Position numbers and translations under genes: made by a program. Below, one piece after another: positions 44,929 to 55,511 of a DNA stretch of 64,000 nt. Below the pieces are notes generated by a model that did no database searches, was not told the origin of the DNA, and worked only from the letters and a program-made list of their open reading frames with translations. Positions within the stretch are counted from its first letter, which is position 1. Each line of letters starts with the position of its first letter. The DNA comes from Chrysoperla carnea (taxonomy: Eukaryota; Arthropoda; Insecta; Neuroptera; Chrysopidae), in NCBI RefSeq assembly GCF_905475395.1, contig NC_058340.1, forward strand, positions 76,362,181 to 76,426,180, given 5' to 3'.

Positions 44929-44930
<2 letters not shown>
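44110..44930. repeat. 821-bp palindrome ending in a TA microsatellite
   Basis: TATAACGTGTTCTGTTATTA at the left end is the exact inverse of TAATAACAGAACACGTTATA at the right. The arms of about 380-400 bp keep high identity with a few indels, meeting around 44520. A (TA)n run (44931-44988) follows the right end. The left arm overlaps an old dispersed repeat (43985-44190, also seen near 16100 and 16800), so the palindrome may derive from that sequence by inverted duplication. Confidence 0.85.
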
Positions 44931-44978
<48 letters not shown>

Positions 44979-46128
44979 TATATATATCCTACTAATTATA
45001 TGTCATAAAAGTGAATCGAACTAGAGGATAAAGGTACAATTTTAAATACTTCAAACATTAAATAGATTGTTTTTTAAGATTTCACATATGGTTAAATTTT
45101 GTAGCTCTTATTAGCCTGCTTGTAACCTTCTACCTAATTTAATATGGAAGTTACAGCCTTTTTACAACACGTATATTTGTTGTAAAATTTCTAATAAATA
45201 TCGTTTATCTCGAAAACCTTAACGATTAAGAAGACACTTTATTACAATAAGGTCACTTTATTACAAAAGATACTCATAAATACTGACTTAAGCGAGTTAT
45301 GTAAAAATAAATTGGGCATTCCATTTGAAAGAACCCTTTTAGGGCCCACGCAAATCTAAAAATAATTTAGGCAGACTTATCCCAAACAGCTATGGTGGAA
45401 TACCAATTTTAAGATTCTATTATGTCTAGTTCTCCACAAACTTCTAATGGACGGTCACCGCCGTCACCTGTTTAGGGTCTTTTTGAGAAACATTTTATGT
45501 TCTGTAGAGTTGCCTACCTTTTTATTCTTTTTATGTAATAACCTTAAAACAATTAAAACATCTTCCCGAAAAAATGATCCCTAGAACCCCCAGAAATATC
45601 CCCACCCAAAGACTCTTTGAAAAATTTATAGGGCACTATTTTTTTTCTTTTTGTATAACATATACTATATTGGAATAACCTCATCAAGACCATTCATTAA
45701 ATACCAAACAAGTACATATCATAAAAGCTTCTGATATTGATTCTGAACTTTCATGTTATAACGCTAGCGCTATAATACATATAAAGTATCATTAGGGCCT
45801 TCCTATCGCACTCTAGAGACCTCGAGAACATGGAACATACCAGAAGTGTCGGACCAAAGTTTACAGTGCTTCAAAGAATCGATTAACTTCCTATTAAAAT
45901 AAGATAAAATAATGATCATCAATTATAACCTGCGGGACAATTAAAAATTGGTCGGACCTTTCACTTCTAATAGTACAGCTCTTGCTCAGTGTTGTTGCTA
46001 CCTAATACCTTCGCCTGGACAAATTTTTAACTATGAAAAATAATAACAGAAAATGTAGGCTACTGATATTAGAGAGTAATTACCGAAAATATAGGGTTTG
46101 TTAAAATATCGTTTATCAGCTACTGGCT
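44931..46128. other. (TA)n run then unrecognised DNA
   Basis: After the microsatellite, phrases such as CACTTTATTACAA recur (45233-45275). No convincing coding segment is seen, and open frames are short on both strands. Confidence 0.35.
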
Positions 46129-47472
46129 CTTAGGTCGGGCATACACGTTACGAAATATCGGAGAGGTTTACCTTATAGAAGTTTCATTTTAGCATTTCAA
46201 AGAGAGTTTTTTTGTACTTCAACCTATTGACCCAATCTTTTTTTTTAATGTTCAGGAAGGTGCATACATCAAAATCTACATTTAACGTGGTGCAACTAGA
46301 AAGTTTGGCCATTGCTATGGGCTAAATAGGCCAATTTCTATAATTCATTTTTAAGGTGATTTTTGTAAATTTGAAAACTTTTAAAATATTTAACAAAATT
46401 GGCTAGAGACTCTCCCCCTGGAGTATTTCTCTCCGCTGGTCCAAAATAGCAATATTCTGTAATTTATCAAAAAAATGGATCAAAAACATGTACTCGTTGG
46501 TTTTGAGACCGCTGATCACGATTCCGAAATTTGAATCGTGAAATTTGAACGATTCCCCCCATTCTGGGGTAATTTCCCCCGCTGGCTCATATTCTGAACA
46601 TATTCAACAAAATGGACGAAAAAAATTATACTCGGAGATTTTCGGGGTCAATGATCACGGCTCCGTAGTCAGAATTGAAGTCAGAAACTGTAAAAATTCG
46701 ACGAAAAGCAGCAACTTTAAATATTCAACAAAATTATGAATTATGTCAGAGAGAGAGGGGATGTCAGAGTATATCGAAATTCTGACTTCGGAATTGTAAT
46801 TATCGACCCTAAAAACATCCGAGTTTATTTTTTGACCAATTTTATTGAATATTTACAGAATATTGCTGTTTTGGACCAGCCGAGAGTAAACTACCCCCAG
46901 AGGGGGGAGTATATTGAAATTGTGATCAGCGTCCCAAAAGCTCCCGAATATACCTTTTTAGTCCATTTTGTCGAATGTTTTGGCTTATTTTGTTGTATAT
47001 TTTCAATTATTAAAATTGTCAAAAATCAACCCAAAAATGGTTTCCAATCATTTGTTTATTTAACCAATAGCAATGGTCAAACTTTCTAGCAGCATCAAGT
47101 AAGATGTATATTTTGATCTATGCACCTTCCAGAGCATTTTAAAAACTGGCCCAGTAGATTGAGGTACAAAAAAATTCCTTATTTTACACTTTTTTCTACT
47201 TGCACAGTCAAGAAGATTTTTACTACCTGTGCAGGCAAGTAGACCTGACCGTGTGTGTGAGCCCGTTTGGCCAACCTTTACAGGTATAAGGCTAGTTACG
47301 GCTTGTTCCTTGAACAGAGACCACGTCGTTTTTATTTCGACGCTTCTTTTCGACTGAGTAGAATACTTCCGGTTTACGGTAGCTCTAACCTGCACAGATA
47401 TATCTTACCGGTATATATGTACAGGTTTAACTGTACAGGTATACATACCGTAAAGTGTATGGCCGGCCTAAG
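46129..47472. mobile_element. 1.34-kb foldback element with imperfect inverted arms throughout
   Basis: The ends are CTTAGGTCGGGCATACAC and its near-inverse GTGTATGGCCGGCCTAAG. Inner arms also pair: GGAAGGTGCATACATCAAAA (46257) with TTTTGATCTATGCACCTTCC (47112), AGTTTGGCCATTGCTATGGG with CCAATAGCAATGGTCAAACT, GACTCTCCCCCTGG with CCCAGAGGGGGGAG, and ATTTTCGGGGTCAATGATC with TTATCGACCCTAAAAAC near the centre. The arms are diverged, so this is old. Short open frames at 46545-47089 lie across the arms and are not genes. The transposase family is not recognised. Confidence 0.7.
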
Positions 47473-47757
47473 TTAATGAGAAATAACCATAGAAGTAATA
47501 ACATAGAACCGTAACGTGGCCATCCAAACGGTTGATCGTTATAGAGAGGGACCTAAAAAAACTACGCGTATAGATGTCTTTGTCTCTAGACCAGTATATA
47601 CAAGCATGTATTGTCAATGATGTTTCAATTTATTTTGGCTTTGTAATATTATAGGTTATAGGTTTATGAATATTTTGAAAATTTTTTTGTTTAGAAGAAC
47701 GAAAACATTCAAAAAACGTTATTCTAATTAATGTCTACAGATTTTAATAAAAATCAT

Positions 47758-47959
47758 CCCTGGTGGAAAAAATATTTGAAAAAAGAATAAGTCTTAATAA
47801 GTCTTAGGAAACTCTGAAAAAGTCTTAGAAACTTTAAAAAAGTATTAAGAACTCTGAATAACTCTGAATTAGACTAGTCCGAAAACGTTGAGAAATTCAA
47901 AGTTCCTAAAACTTGTTCAGAATTTCTTATTCTTTCTTCAAATATTTTTTCCACCAGGG
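47758..47959. mobile_element. 202-bp MITE, family D (CCCTGGTGG ends), copy 1
   Basis: CCCTGGTGGAAAAAATATTTGAA at the left and TTCAAATATTTTTTCCACCAGGG at the right are perfect inverse ends; the interior is AGTCTTA-rich. Related copies are at 52924-53133 and, truncated, at 57236-57324 and 53757-53830. No target duplication is clear. Confidence 0.8.
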
Positions 47960-48291
47960 ATACGCAGTAAATTGAGTTTGGTAGATTTTTTTATGTGCGT
48001 TACCAATAATACAAAATATTCGCGCGTTACCAGGCTGCGAGACAATTTCCTATGCTATTACGCCTCTATCTCACATTATCTCTATGGAAATAACCTATCA
48101 ACAACAAATGAAGAATATTGTTTACATACAAAATTATTTATAATTTTTAATGTTTTATGCATTTTTACGTTTTTTAATATTTTTAATTGAATTATCAAAT
48201 TTGATATCAATTTTTTTTAATGATCAAATTTGGTATCAATTTTTTTTTAATTATTAAAATATAAAAAGAATATTTTTAATTTTAAATCAAA

Positions 48292-48426
48292 ATGGAAGAT
48301 GGCGATTCTGGAAGTCAAACATCAAATATTAAAGAAGAATTCGCTAAAGAAAGAATAAGGGATAGGAAACCTAAATCCCGGGCTATATCGGTGACACAAT
48401 CGAAACTGAATTTACGGGCACAAATG
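48292..48426 (+). CDS. First coding exon of an axonemal dynein heavy chain (DNAH5/8-like)
   Basis: The ATG follows CAAA and opens 45 codons (MEDGDSGSQTSNIKEEF.., ending LNLRAQM) that stop exactly at a GTAAGT donor (48427) in phase 0. The next exon found downstream in phase 0 is at 59496. Joined, the protein reads LRAQM-KLLEEDRQDRESQ across the junction, with a continuous charged helix. The exon itself is a hydrophilic N-terminal leader with no membrane or signal segment. Codon use and lack of stops contrast with surrounding repeats. Family identification rests mainly on the second exon. The promoter was not located; the AT-rich 250 bp upstream hold no clear TATA box. Confidence 0.6.
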
Positions 48427-48639
48427 GTAAGTGTAGTTTAAGAAATAAGTTTAATTTGGATTTAAATTTTAAGGGGTATTGTTCACCAGTTACCCTAAAT
48501 AATCAATTTAATTGATTCACCTTTAGTGTACTGACGGGACTCTCTTAGTAGTACCGCTTTAAATATGCTTTATTTGATTTAGACTTTTTAACAAAGTAAG
48601 TGCATGCGCTTTATTTGAAATCAAAATACTATTTTATTG

Positions 48640-48960
48640 TCAAGGAGCCCACGATGCTAAATATGAAGTAACTAGAGCGTCCTCGCTGTCTATTGGATTT
48701 TGTAGCTTAGATGATTTTTTTAATAAAAGGCCCCATAGGAGTGAAAAATTTGCTTGATCGAGCAAACGCCAAAAACGATGTGGATAATGAACAATTGTTA
48801 CAAACTGTTTCTGAAGTTACCGTACATATTTCATGTTACGATTATTACAGGGATAGTCGAACGGATAATGTCGCTCGTGGTCTGAGCAGTAGCAGTTCAT
48901 CTTCTTCAGTATCAGAAATTGCAGAGACAGAAATGATGTTTTTTTTTTTTTTTTTTGAAA
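48640..48960 (+). pseudogene. Coding-like relic within the dynein intron, origin uncertain
   Basis: One frame reads YEVTRASSLSIGFCSLDDFF and KRPHRSEKF near 48660-48750. The frame from 48711 gives LLDRANAKNDVDNEQLLQTV, VTVHISCYDYYRDSRTDNV and a serine run before SEIAETEM, ending at a poly-T tract. Frame changes and the poly-T make a functional exon unlikely. The HISCYDYY..DN phrase faintly recalls zinc-binding proteins associated with insect transposons, but I cannot name a family. Confidence 0.3.
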
Positions 48961-49238
48961 ATTTGTTTGGAAATTTTCTCATGTTTTTGTTGATAGCTTT
49001 GTTATTTTTCATTTTATTGAAAAAAGTTACCTAGACAAAATTGTAGATTTTAAATATAATTTATTAATTTTCGGTTATTACACTGCAATGAATAAAATAA
49101 GTTTTAAAAGATTTTAAAAAGATTAAAATGCTAAAGTAGCCCGAAATACAAGATATTTCTATTAATAAACTCCTTTGCGCACCTCCCATCGCCCTTTCAG
49201 GGTTCTAAAAGACTCTCAAAATGAATAAAATAAAGTTT

Positions 49239-49502
49239 AGAAACTAAAACCCCGATGCTGTTTCAAAATCGTGCTCTTAAAAGTATGAAAACATTTTCAT
49301 CTGAAATTGTTATGATAAATAAAATCGTCATTACAGCCAGGGGACCTCTTTTCGGTCATGTGGAAAACTGGTACTTTTCGAGGTCCCCCGACTGTAATGA
49401 CGATTTTATTTATCATAACAATTTCAGATGAAATTTTTTTCTTGTTTTCATACTTTTAAGAGCACGATTTTTATTTAAACTATTTTGGGGTTATAGTTTC
49501 AT
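49239..49502. repeat. 264-bp hairpin in the dynein intron
   Basis: AAAATCGTGCTCTTAAAAGT (49265) is mirrored by ACTTTTAAGAGCACGATTTT (to 49471). Inner arms CGTCATTACAG..GGGGACCTC and GAGGTCCCC..CTGTAATGACG close on a loop of about 25 bp. Confidence 0.85.
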
Positions 49503-50005
49503 GATAAAATGTAAGAATATATACATTTTTGAAAAACGCCCTTTAATTTGATACCAAACACGCTATCATTAAAGCGAAATTAGGATATTCAATTAATTTT
49601 CGCCATATTCAATTAATTGTAACGCCACATTGCCTATAACCAACGGACAATCAAGACGCTTCTAACAATACCTCATTTGTCAAACTATGGTAAGCAGTTG
49701 AGAAGCTAGGTGGGAACAGTCGAAAATAGATACACTTTAAACTATTTTGCGGTTATAATTTCGTGATTAATTATAACAATATATTTTTGAAAAGAAGCAA
49801 CTACGCCCGGTAATTTGATGCCAAACACGCTATCATTAAATCGAAATGTGTTTTTCGATCATAGCTTTATGTCCTGTAGAGAGCGCCATATTCAATTTAA
49901 TGTGACGCCACATAGCCTATAACCGTCGGGCAATCAAAATGCTTCTAACGATATCTCATTTGTAAAATTATGGTCAGTAGTTTAGAAGCTAGATGGGAAC
50001 AGATC
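49480..50005. repeat. Tandem duplication of a unit of about 260 bp
   Basis: Both halves share TTTAAACTATTTTG(G/C)GGTTAT, GATACCAAACACGCTATCATTAAA, a CGCCACAT..GCCTATAACC block and GAAGCTAG(G/A)TGGGAACAG. They are diverged, so the duplication is old. Confidence 0.75.
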
Positions 50006-50059
50006 AGATGAACATACATACATATGTACCAAACACATAACCCTCGCCATTGTATAGTC

Positions 50060-50520
50060 GGGTAAAAAGATCATTTTTTTGCAAATTGACTTTTAATGAC
50101 GTATAAAAGGGTTTTTATGGTCGCTGATCTCATAATTTCAGTCAAAATATTTAATTTGTTAAAGGTAATTTTCATTTCGTGAGTCCAATTATGTAAGCTA
50201 AAAGAGGGGGGCGGTAAATTAAAAATCTTAATTTTCAAAGAAATGGCCTTTTTCATTTCGAGAGCCTTCAGAACCCCGAAAGGTAGGGGAATGTGCATAA
50301 AGGGGTTTATTAACAGAAATATCTTTTTCGAGCTACTTTAGCATTTTAACCTTTTTAAAATCTTTTAAAACTTATTTTATTCTATCTGATTTATTTTACG
50401 ATTTAAACACCCTTCACTCCAATGCCGCTGGGATTAAAACTAAAAAGTTCCGCTTTAAACCATATAGATTTTTTAGGATAATTTTCTGAAGCCAATGCAA
50501 AAAATCGCAAGTTCATGATC
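50060..50520 (-). repeat. Family B-related repeat fragment in the dynein intron
   Basis: It shares ATGACGTATAAAAGGGTTTTT with 17690 and the AAAGTTCCGCTTTAAACCAT / AAGCCAATGCAAAAAA phrases with 2915-2970 and 17435. Open frames here are repeat by-products. Confidence 0.5.
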
Positions 50521-50924
50521 ATTTCTCGGTAATTCGACAATCCATAATTTTTTTAAAAATTTTGTTTTAAACTCATTTACTTTGGCAGGCATAGTTAGTT
50601 AAGCAATGTTTAATATGTAATTCGTTATAAGTTTTATATTGTATTAAAATATCGCTTATCAATTTTATCTCTTGAAAGATTTTTATATACCTATCTATTA
50701 TTTAACAAGCAAATTCAGCCTTATTACTGGATGTTTGAAAGATTTCATTTTATTTATTATTATAGTTTTGTTATGGTCCGCTCAAAATATTTTTGCGTGA
50801 ACTTTTTAAGACCCTACTAACCCGCAGTCTCAAAAGTGCTGGGGCTGCGTTAATTAACGCTATGTATACATAAATAAACGATATTTGGCCAATATCTCGG
50901 AAACCATCAACTTCATGAAAAAAA

Positions 50925-51691
50925 GTTTATAACAAAAATTGTCGGAAATTTTATTTTCCTAAATAAAATGTAGTAAAAACTTGAATATCTTCAGCCAGAT
51001 TTTATATATATTTTTCATTAATCATCCAATTATTATCTTCGAAATATGTATAAAAAGCACTGAATTTTGTTAATCGGGGGTTTTTGTGGTCCCTGATTCC
51101 GAATGTAATGATAAACAAGTGAAAAAAAACAATTGACTGAGTTAATTGTTGCAATACCATGTATAGACAGTGTCGATGACGCAAACGATTGTTTTTTGAT
51201 GTCACGTAAATAACAAAAGATATCCACTCTTAAATAGCCACACTCATATAACTGATATTCCCATTTTAATACATACTATAAAATTTGCACCTAATTAGCA
51301 ACTCGTGGGTAAACAGTGATGTTTACAAAAAAATATTTCAATCAAAAGTTGTTTATTTTGTTATAAGGAACATTTTTTACATTTAAACTTTTGTTCTATC
51401 TCTAACGGTTTACAAGATGGGTCCTACCCAAGACCCAATTGACCTATGTTGCTCATTTACGAACTTTTTACGTCCTGAGTACGGTGTAAAAATTTCATCT
51501 TGATATCTCTTTTTGTTTTTGAGTTATCGTGTTGGCAGACAGACGGACAGACAACTGAAAATGGGCTAATTAGGTAATTCTATGAACACCTATACCAAAG
51601 TTTTGTTCGTACCATCAATTTTTTTAGGCGTTACAAACTTGGGACTAAACTTAATATACTATGTATATTTCATATATACATGGTATAAAAA
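50925..51691 (-). repeat. Family E plus family A unit, inverted copy
   Basis: 50925-51113 is the inverse of 40515-40712, and 51114-51691 the inverse of 39954-40514. The whole block of about 750 bp is thus shared, in opposite orientation, between 40 kb and 51 kb. Confidence 0.75.
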
Positions 51692-51837
51692 GACCAAACG
51701 CTCACCTGGACGTATGTTGAAATGTAAGAAATCTCGCTAAATTTATGTTGATATATAAGGTATTTTTTGTAGTTATCTTGAAGATGTTACTGTCGAAAAT
51801 TAGGTTTAAAAAGTAATAAGTTTTTTAAACACTACAA

Positions 51838-52010
51838 AGTTTGCGATTGTTTAAATTCGGAGCAACCTAGTTCTGATGAGGATCTTTATGATGACCAAAC
51901 TGATGATTTCAATTTCCAAAATTTCATTAATGTTGATGTAGATGTAGTTGGTACGCCCGAGGTATTAATAAAAGAGCCTGATTTTGCTATTCTTCTGAGT
52001 ACCTAATGAT
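51838..52010 (+). pseudogene. Coding-like acidic relic, unrecognised
   Basis: About 55 codons read VCDCLNSEQPSSDEDLYDDQ, a TDDFNFQNFINVD stretch and IKEPDFAILLST before two stops. Asp/Ser-rich composition resembles the N-terminus of some transposases. Downstream text to about 52240 has further coding-like pieces with stops (for example IPIDDADTRAYRSPGALW in one frame). No family can be assigned. Confidence 0.3.
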
Positions 52011-52923
52011 ATTAATGAAGTTTTATAACTGAGAGCAAAGAGAAGTTTTGACAAGTCAACAAACTTGATGATATTTAAAATTATCATCAGAACATATGGG
52101 TACTAGTGCTTCACTATATTCGATGATGTAGATAACTAAATGAAGGTGCCTAAATTTTACACCGACTAAAAATCAGGTAGTAATTCCTATAGACGATGCC
52201 GATACCAGGGCGTATCGATCTCCAGGTGCTCTCTGGAACTCAAAACCCCCGAATATTGAAATTCAGGAATTTTTACACATAATTCGAGGATAATGATTGG
52301 ATATAATTAACGAAAAATAGATATAAAATTGATCGTTTTGAAAACGGCTAAAATTAATTAGTTTCAAGATATTGTTAATTAAGGACGAAAATTTCCGACT
52401 TTTTTTGTTTTAAGCTATTTTTCATAAAGTTAATAGTTACCGAGATATTGGCCAAAAATCGTTTATTTATGTATATATAGCGTTAATTAACGCAACCCCA
52501 GCACTTTTGAGACGCGTAATTTGGGTTTTAAACTAGATGTTGAAACCTTCCTTTTTTTAGTTTTTTTTTTCCTTTGAATAAGTTTATGAAATCGCTTATT
52601 TCCAGTTATTTTGAACGGCCTATCATTGTTTTTCTTAATTTATTTTAATTTTTTATATCCTTGTAATTATTTATTATCATTGTTATGTATATGATATATC
52701 TTTGACACATTCTATGCAAACAATTTTTGTATTTTGAATAAACATTATTATTATTATTGTTATTATCAACTCCCAGCCTGAATCGCTAATGACAGAAGTT
52801 TGAAATTTAGAGCAGATATTGATTTTATACTGTAGGTGTCACATAAGAAAGGACTTTTCGAAATTTATCCCCTAAAAGGGTGAAATAGGATTTTAAAAAT
52901 TCCTTCACCTATAGAATCAGCAA

Positions 52924-53133
52924 CCCTGGTGGAAGTCTTAATAAATCTTAGAAAACTCTGAAAAAGTATTAAAAACTATGAAAAGTCTTAGGGAATCAGA
53001 GTTATTCAGACTAGTCCAAAAACGTTAAAAAATTCAGAGTTGTCCAGAATTCTTAAGATTTTTTCAGAATTTCTAAGACTTTTTTAGAGTTTTCTAAGAT
53101 TTATTCTTTCTTCAAATATTTTTTCCACCAAGG
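52924..53133. mobile_element. Family D MITE, copy 2
   Basis: It starts CCCTGGTGGAAGTCTTAATA (left end shortened) and ends TTCAAATATTTTTTCCACCAAGG. The interior matches 47758-47959. Confidence 0.7.
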
Positions 53134-54060
53134 AAGTCACATGGGTTGTTAAAGTATATTCTTTGTGGAAAAAGATCACGCAAGAGATCACATATTTAAT
53201 CAATATAAATAACAATTAAATCCACGTTATAGGCTTCAATTCTATTCATTACCTTCACATTTGTTCTCTAATTAATGGATTTTAACTGTTCATGCGAACT
53301 CCTTTTTTTTTTTTTTTAAATAAAATACGGCCATGACACTTGCTGATAATGTAGCATTCTATAGATGAAAGAATTTTTAAAATCGATTTCGTAGTGAACC
53401 CAAAAATTACGGTTTCACTATTTCATGGTTTTGTTTTGCGTTTGTTACGACAAATTCTTTACTAAAAAATGACTAGATATTTTATAAAAACTTTCAATCC
53501 CTTTAGGAAATGAATTTCATGAATTTCGAAAAATATTTTTTTAAATGACTCCTACAGCATAAAATCAATTTCATCTCGAAACATCAAACTTTTATCATTA
53601 GCGATTTAGGCTGGGCATCGATATACCAACCGGGACATTGCCTTTCCCCTCTCAAGATAATTTCGATTCTCTGGAAGCTTTCTGATTTTAAAAAATATAA
53701 AAAAAGAAAATTTTTAAAAAGTTATCGAAATCGGAGCTGTTATTGAGGACTTCCGGGTTAATAATAAGTCTTAAAAATTCTTAAAAAGTCTTAGAAATTC
53801 TGAATTTCTAAACGTTTTTGGGCTGTCTAATTCAGACTGAAAATGTCTGAACAGACCTTTTTCACATTTTTATTATTATTTGTTTAAATGAAAGTAAATG
53901 TCTCGATAAATGAGCTAATTTTTTTCGCCGACTTTTTTTTAGCCATATGACCGAAAAAACAAACAATGAAAATCATTAAAATTCAAATTGGTGAAAACGA
54001 TCCGAAAATTCACGAAGCTATACGAATGGTGCTGGGACGTCAACTAATAAGAATAAAATA
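53134..54060. other. Intronic DNA, no gene recognised
   Basis: It is AT-rich with an AGTCTTAAAAATTC segment (53757-53830) related to family D. Nothing else is recognisable. Confidence 0.35.
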
Positions 54061-54079
54061 TTTTCAAACACTGCTTTGA

Positions 54080-55170
54080 CATAGTTTGCATTTTTGTTTA
54101 TTGAATAACTCGTTTATTTCCAATTTTACACGAAAAATGGTACCAAAATTATTTGAAATTAATTTTCCTACAATTTTAGTTCTTATCAATTTTTTCCTAG
54201 GATCGATATTTTTCGATTTAGATTCGTAAAAAGTGGTCGTGAATTTTGTTTCTTGCATAACTCGTTTATTTTTAATTTTACAGGAAAAAATGCTATTACC
54301 AAAGTTGTTAGGAATTTAATTTCTTACAGTTTTTATTGTCATCAATTTTGTCTTAGGATCGACATTTTTTTATTTAGACCCGAAAAAGGTGGGGTGAGTT
54401 TTTGTTTATTGAATAACTCGTTTATTTTTAATTTTACACGAAAAATAGTTATTACCAGAGTTATTTGGAATTAAATTTCTTACAATTTTGGTCCTCATCA
54501 ATTTTTGCCTAAGATAGATTATTCTGATATGTTCTTTATTATTAATTTTTTTCGTATAAACGATGATAAACTAATCTTTTGAAAATTGAGATTGAAATAA
54601 CTTTGATGCCGGCCTTTTTTTTGTAAGGTTTATATTTTTGTGTGACGCACGCTAACTTTAAAGGGAAAGTGGGGTGTAAATGAAATATCTCATACAATGG
54701 AAAAAATGCAATTTTTTTTTACTTGCTTACATTTTTAAAAAGCCTTCGTTTGGATCGTTTAGTCGATGGCCCGACCAAGCTGGTGCCATCTCAGTTTGCA
54801 TCACAACTACACATGACGTCGTTCAGAAGCTAAGGAGGGTCCGTGGTGACTCGTTCTGACATTAGGGCCGAAAAAAATATTGATCCTAACAAAAAAATTT
54901 ATGGTGATCAAAATTATAAGAAATTAATTTCTAAAAAATGCGGTGATAACCATTTTTCGCGTAAAATTAAAAATAAACGAGTAATGCAACAAACAAAAAT
55001 TCACAACCACACTTTTCAGAATTAAATAAAAAATATCGATCCTAAGAAAAAAGTGATAGGGACCAAAATTGTAGGAAATTCAATTTCAAAAAACTTAATT
55101 ACCATTTTCTTGTGTAAAATTAAAAATAAACTGTTTATGCAACAAACAAAAATTCACTACCACCTTTTGT
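54080..55170. mobile_element. FB-like element: inverted arms made of tandem units
   Basis: Three plus units of about 150-160 bp (from about 54105, 54260 and 54415) share ATAACTCGTTTATTTTTAATT, TTTTACACGAAAAAT, CTTACAATTTT..CATCAATTTT and CTAGGATCGA. Two minus units (54875-55015 and 55030-55170) carry the inverse: ATTGATCCTAACAAAAAAAT, TTCGCGTAAAATTAAAAATAA and ACAAACAAAAATTCAC. The middle (about 54530-54860) is single copy with a GC-richer piece. Arms built of tandem repeats resemble the architecture of Foldback-type elements. No coding sequence is present. Confidence 0.65.
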
Positions 55171-55184
55171 GAGTCAAGTTTATC

Positions 55185-55490
55185 AAAAAGTGAGGTCAAG
55201 TTTATAAATGAGCAACATAGGTCAATTGGGTCTTGGGTTCGTAGGACCCATCTTGTAAACCGTTAGAGATAGAAATAAAGTTTAAATGTAAAAAATAACC
55301 AACTTTTGTTTGAAACATTTTTCGTAAATATCACTGTTTACCCATGAGAGCGCATATTATGCGCAAATTGTAGTATTATATCAGTTTAATATGTATGACA
55401 TGTATGTATGTGTAATGTGGTAGAGTAATCAACACTGTCTATACATGGTATTTCAACAATTAACTCAGTCAATTGTTTGTTTTCACTTGT
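55185..55490 (+). repeat. Family A repeat, 3' partial copy
   Basis: It runs from AAAAAGTGAGGTCAAG to TTGTTTTCACTTG and lies head-on to the minus copy that starts at 55512. Confidence 0.75.
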
Positions 55491-55511
55491 TTTCATAGTG
55501 TTTTTATTGTT

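Noticed and set aside
46545-47089. Two adjoining frames of 64 and 117 codons
   Set aside because: They lie across the arms of the 1.34-kb foldback and read through complementary sequence; there are no recognisable motifs.
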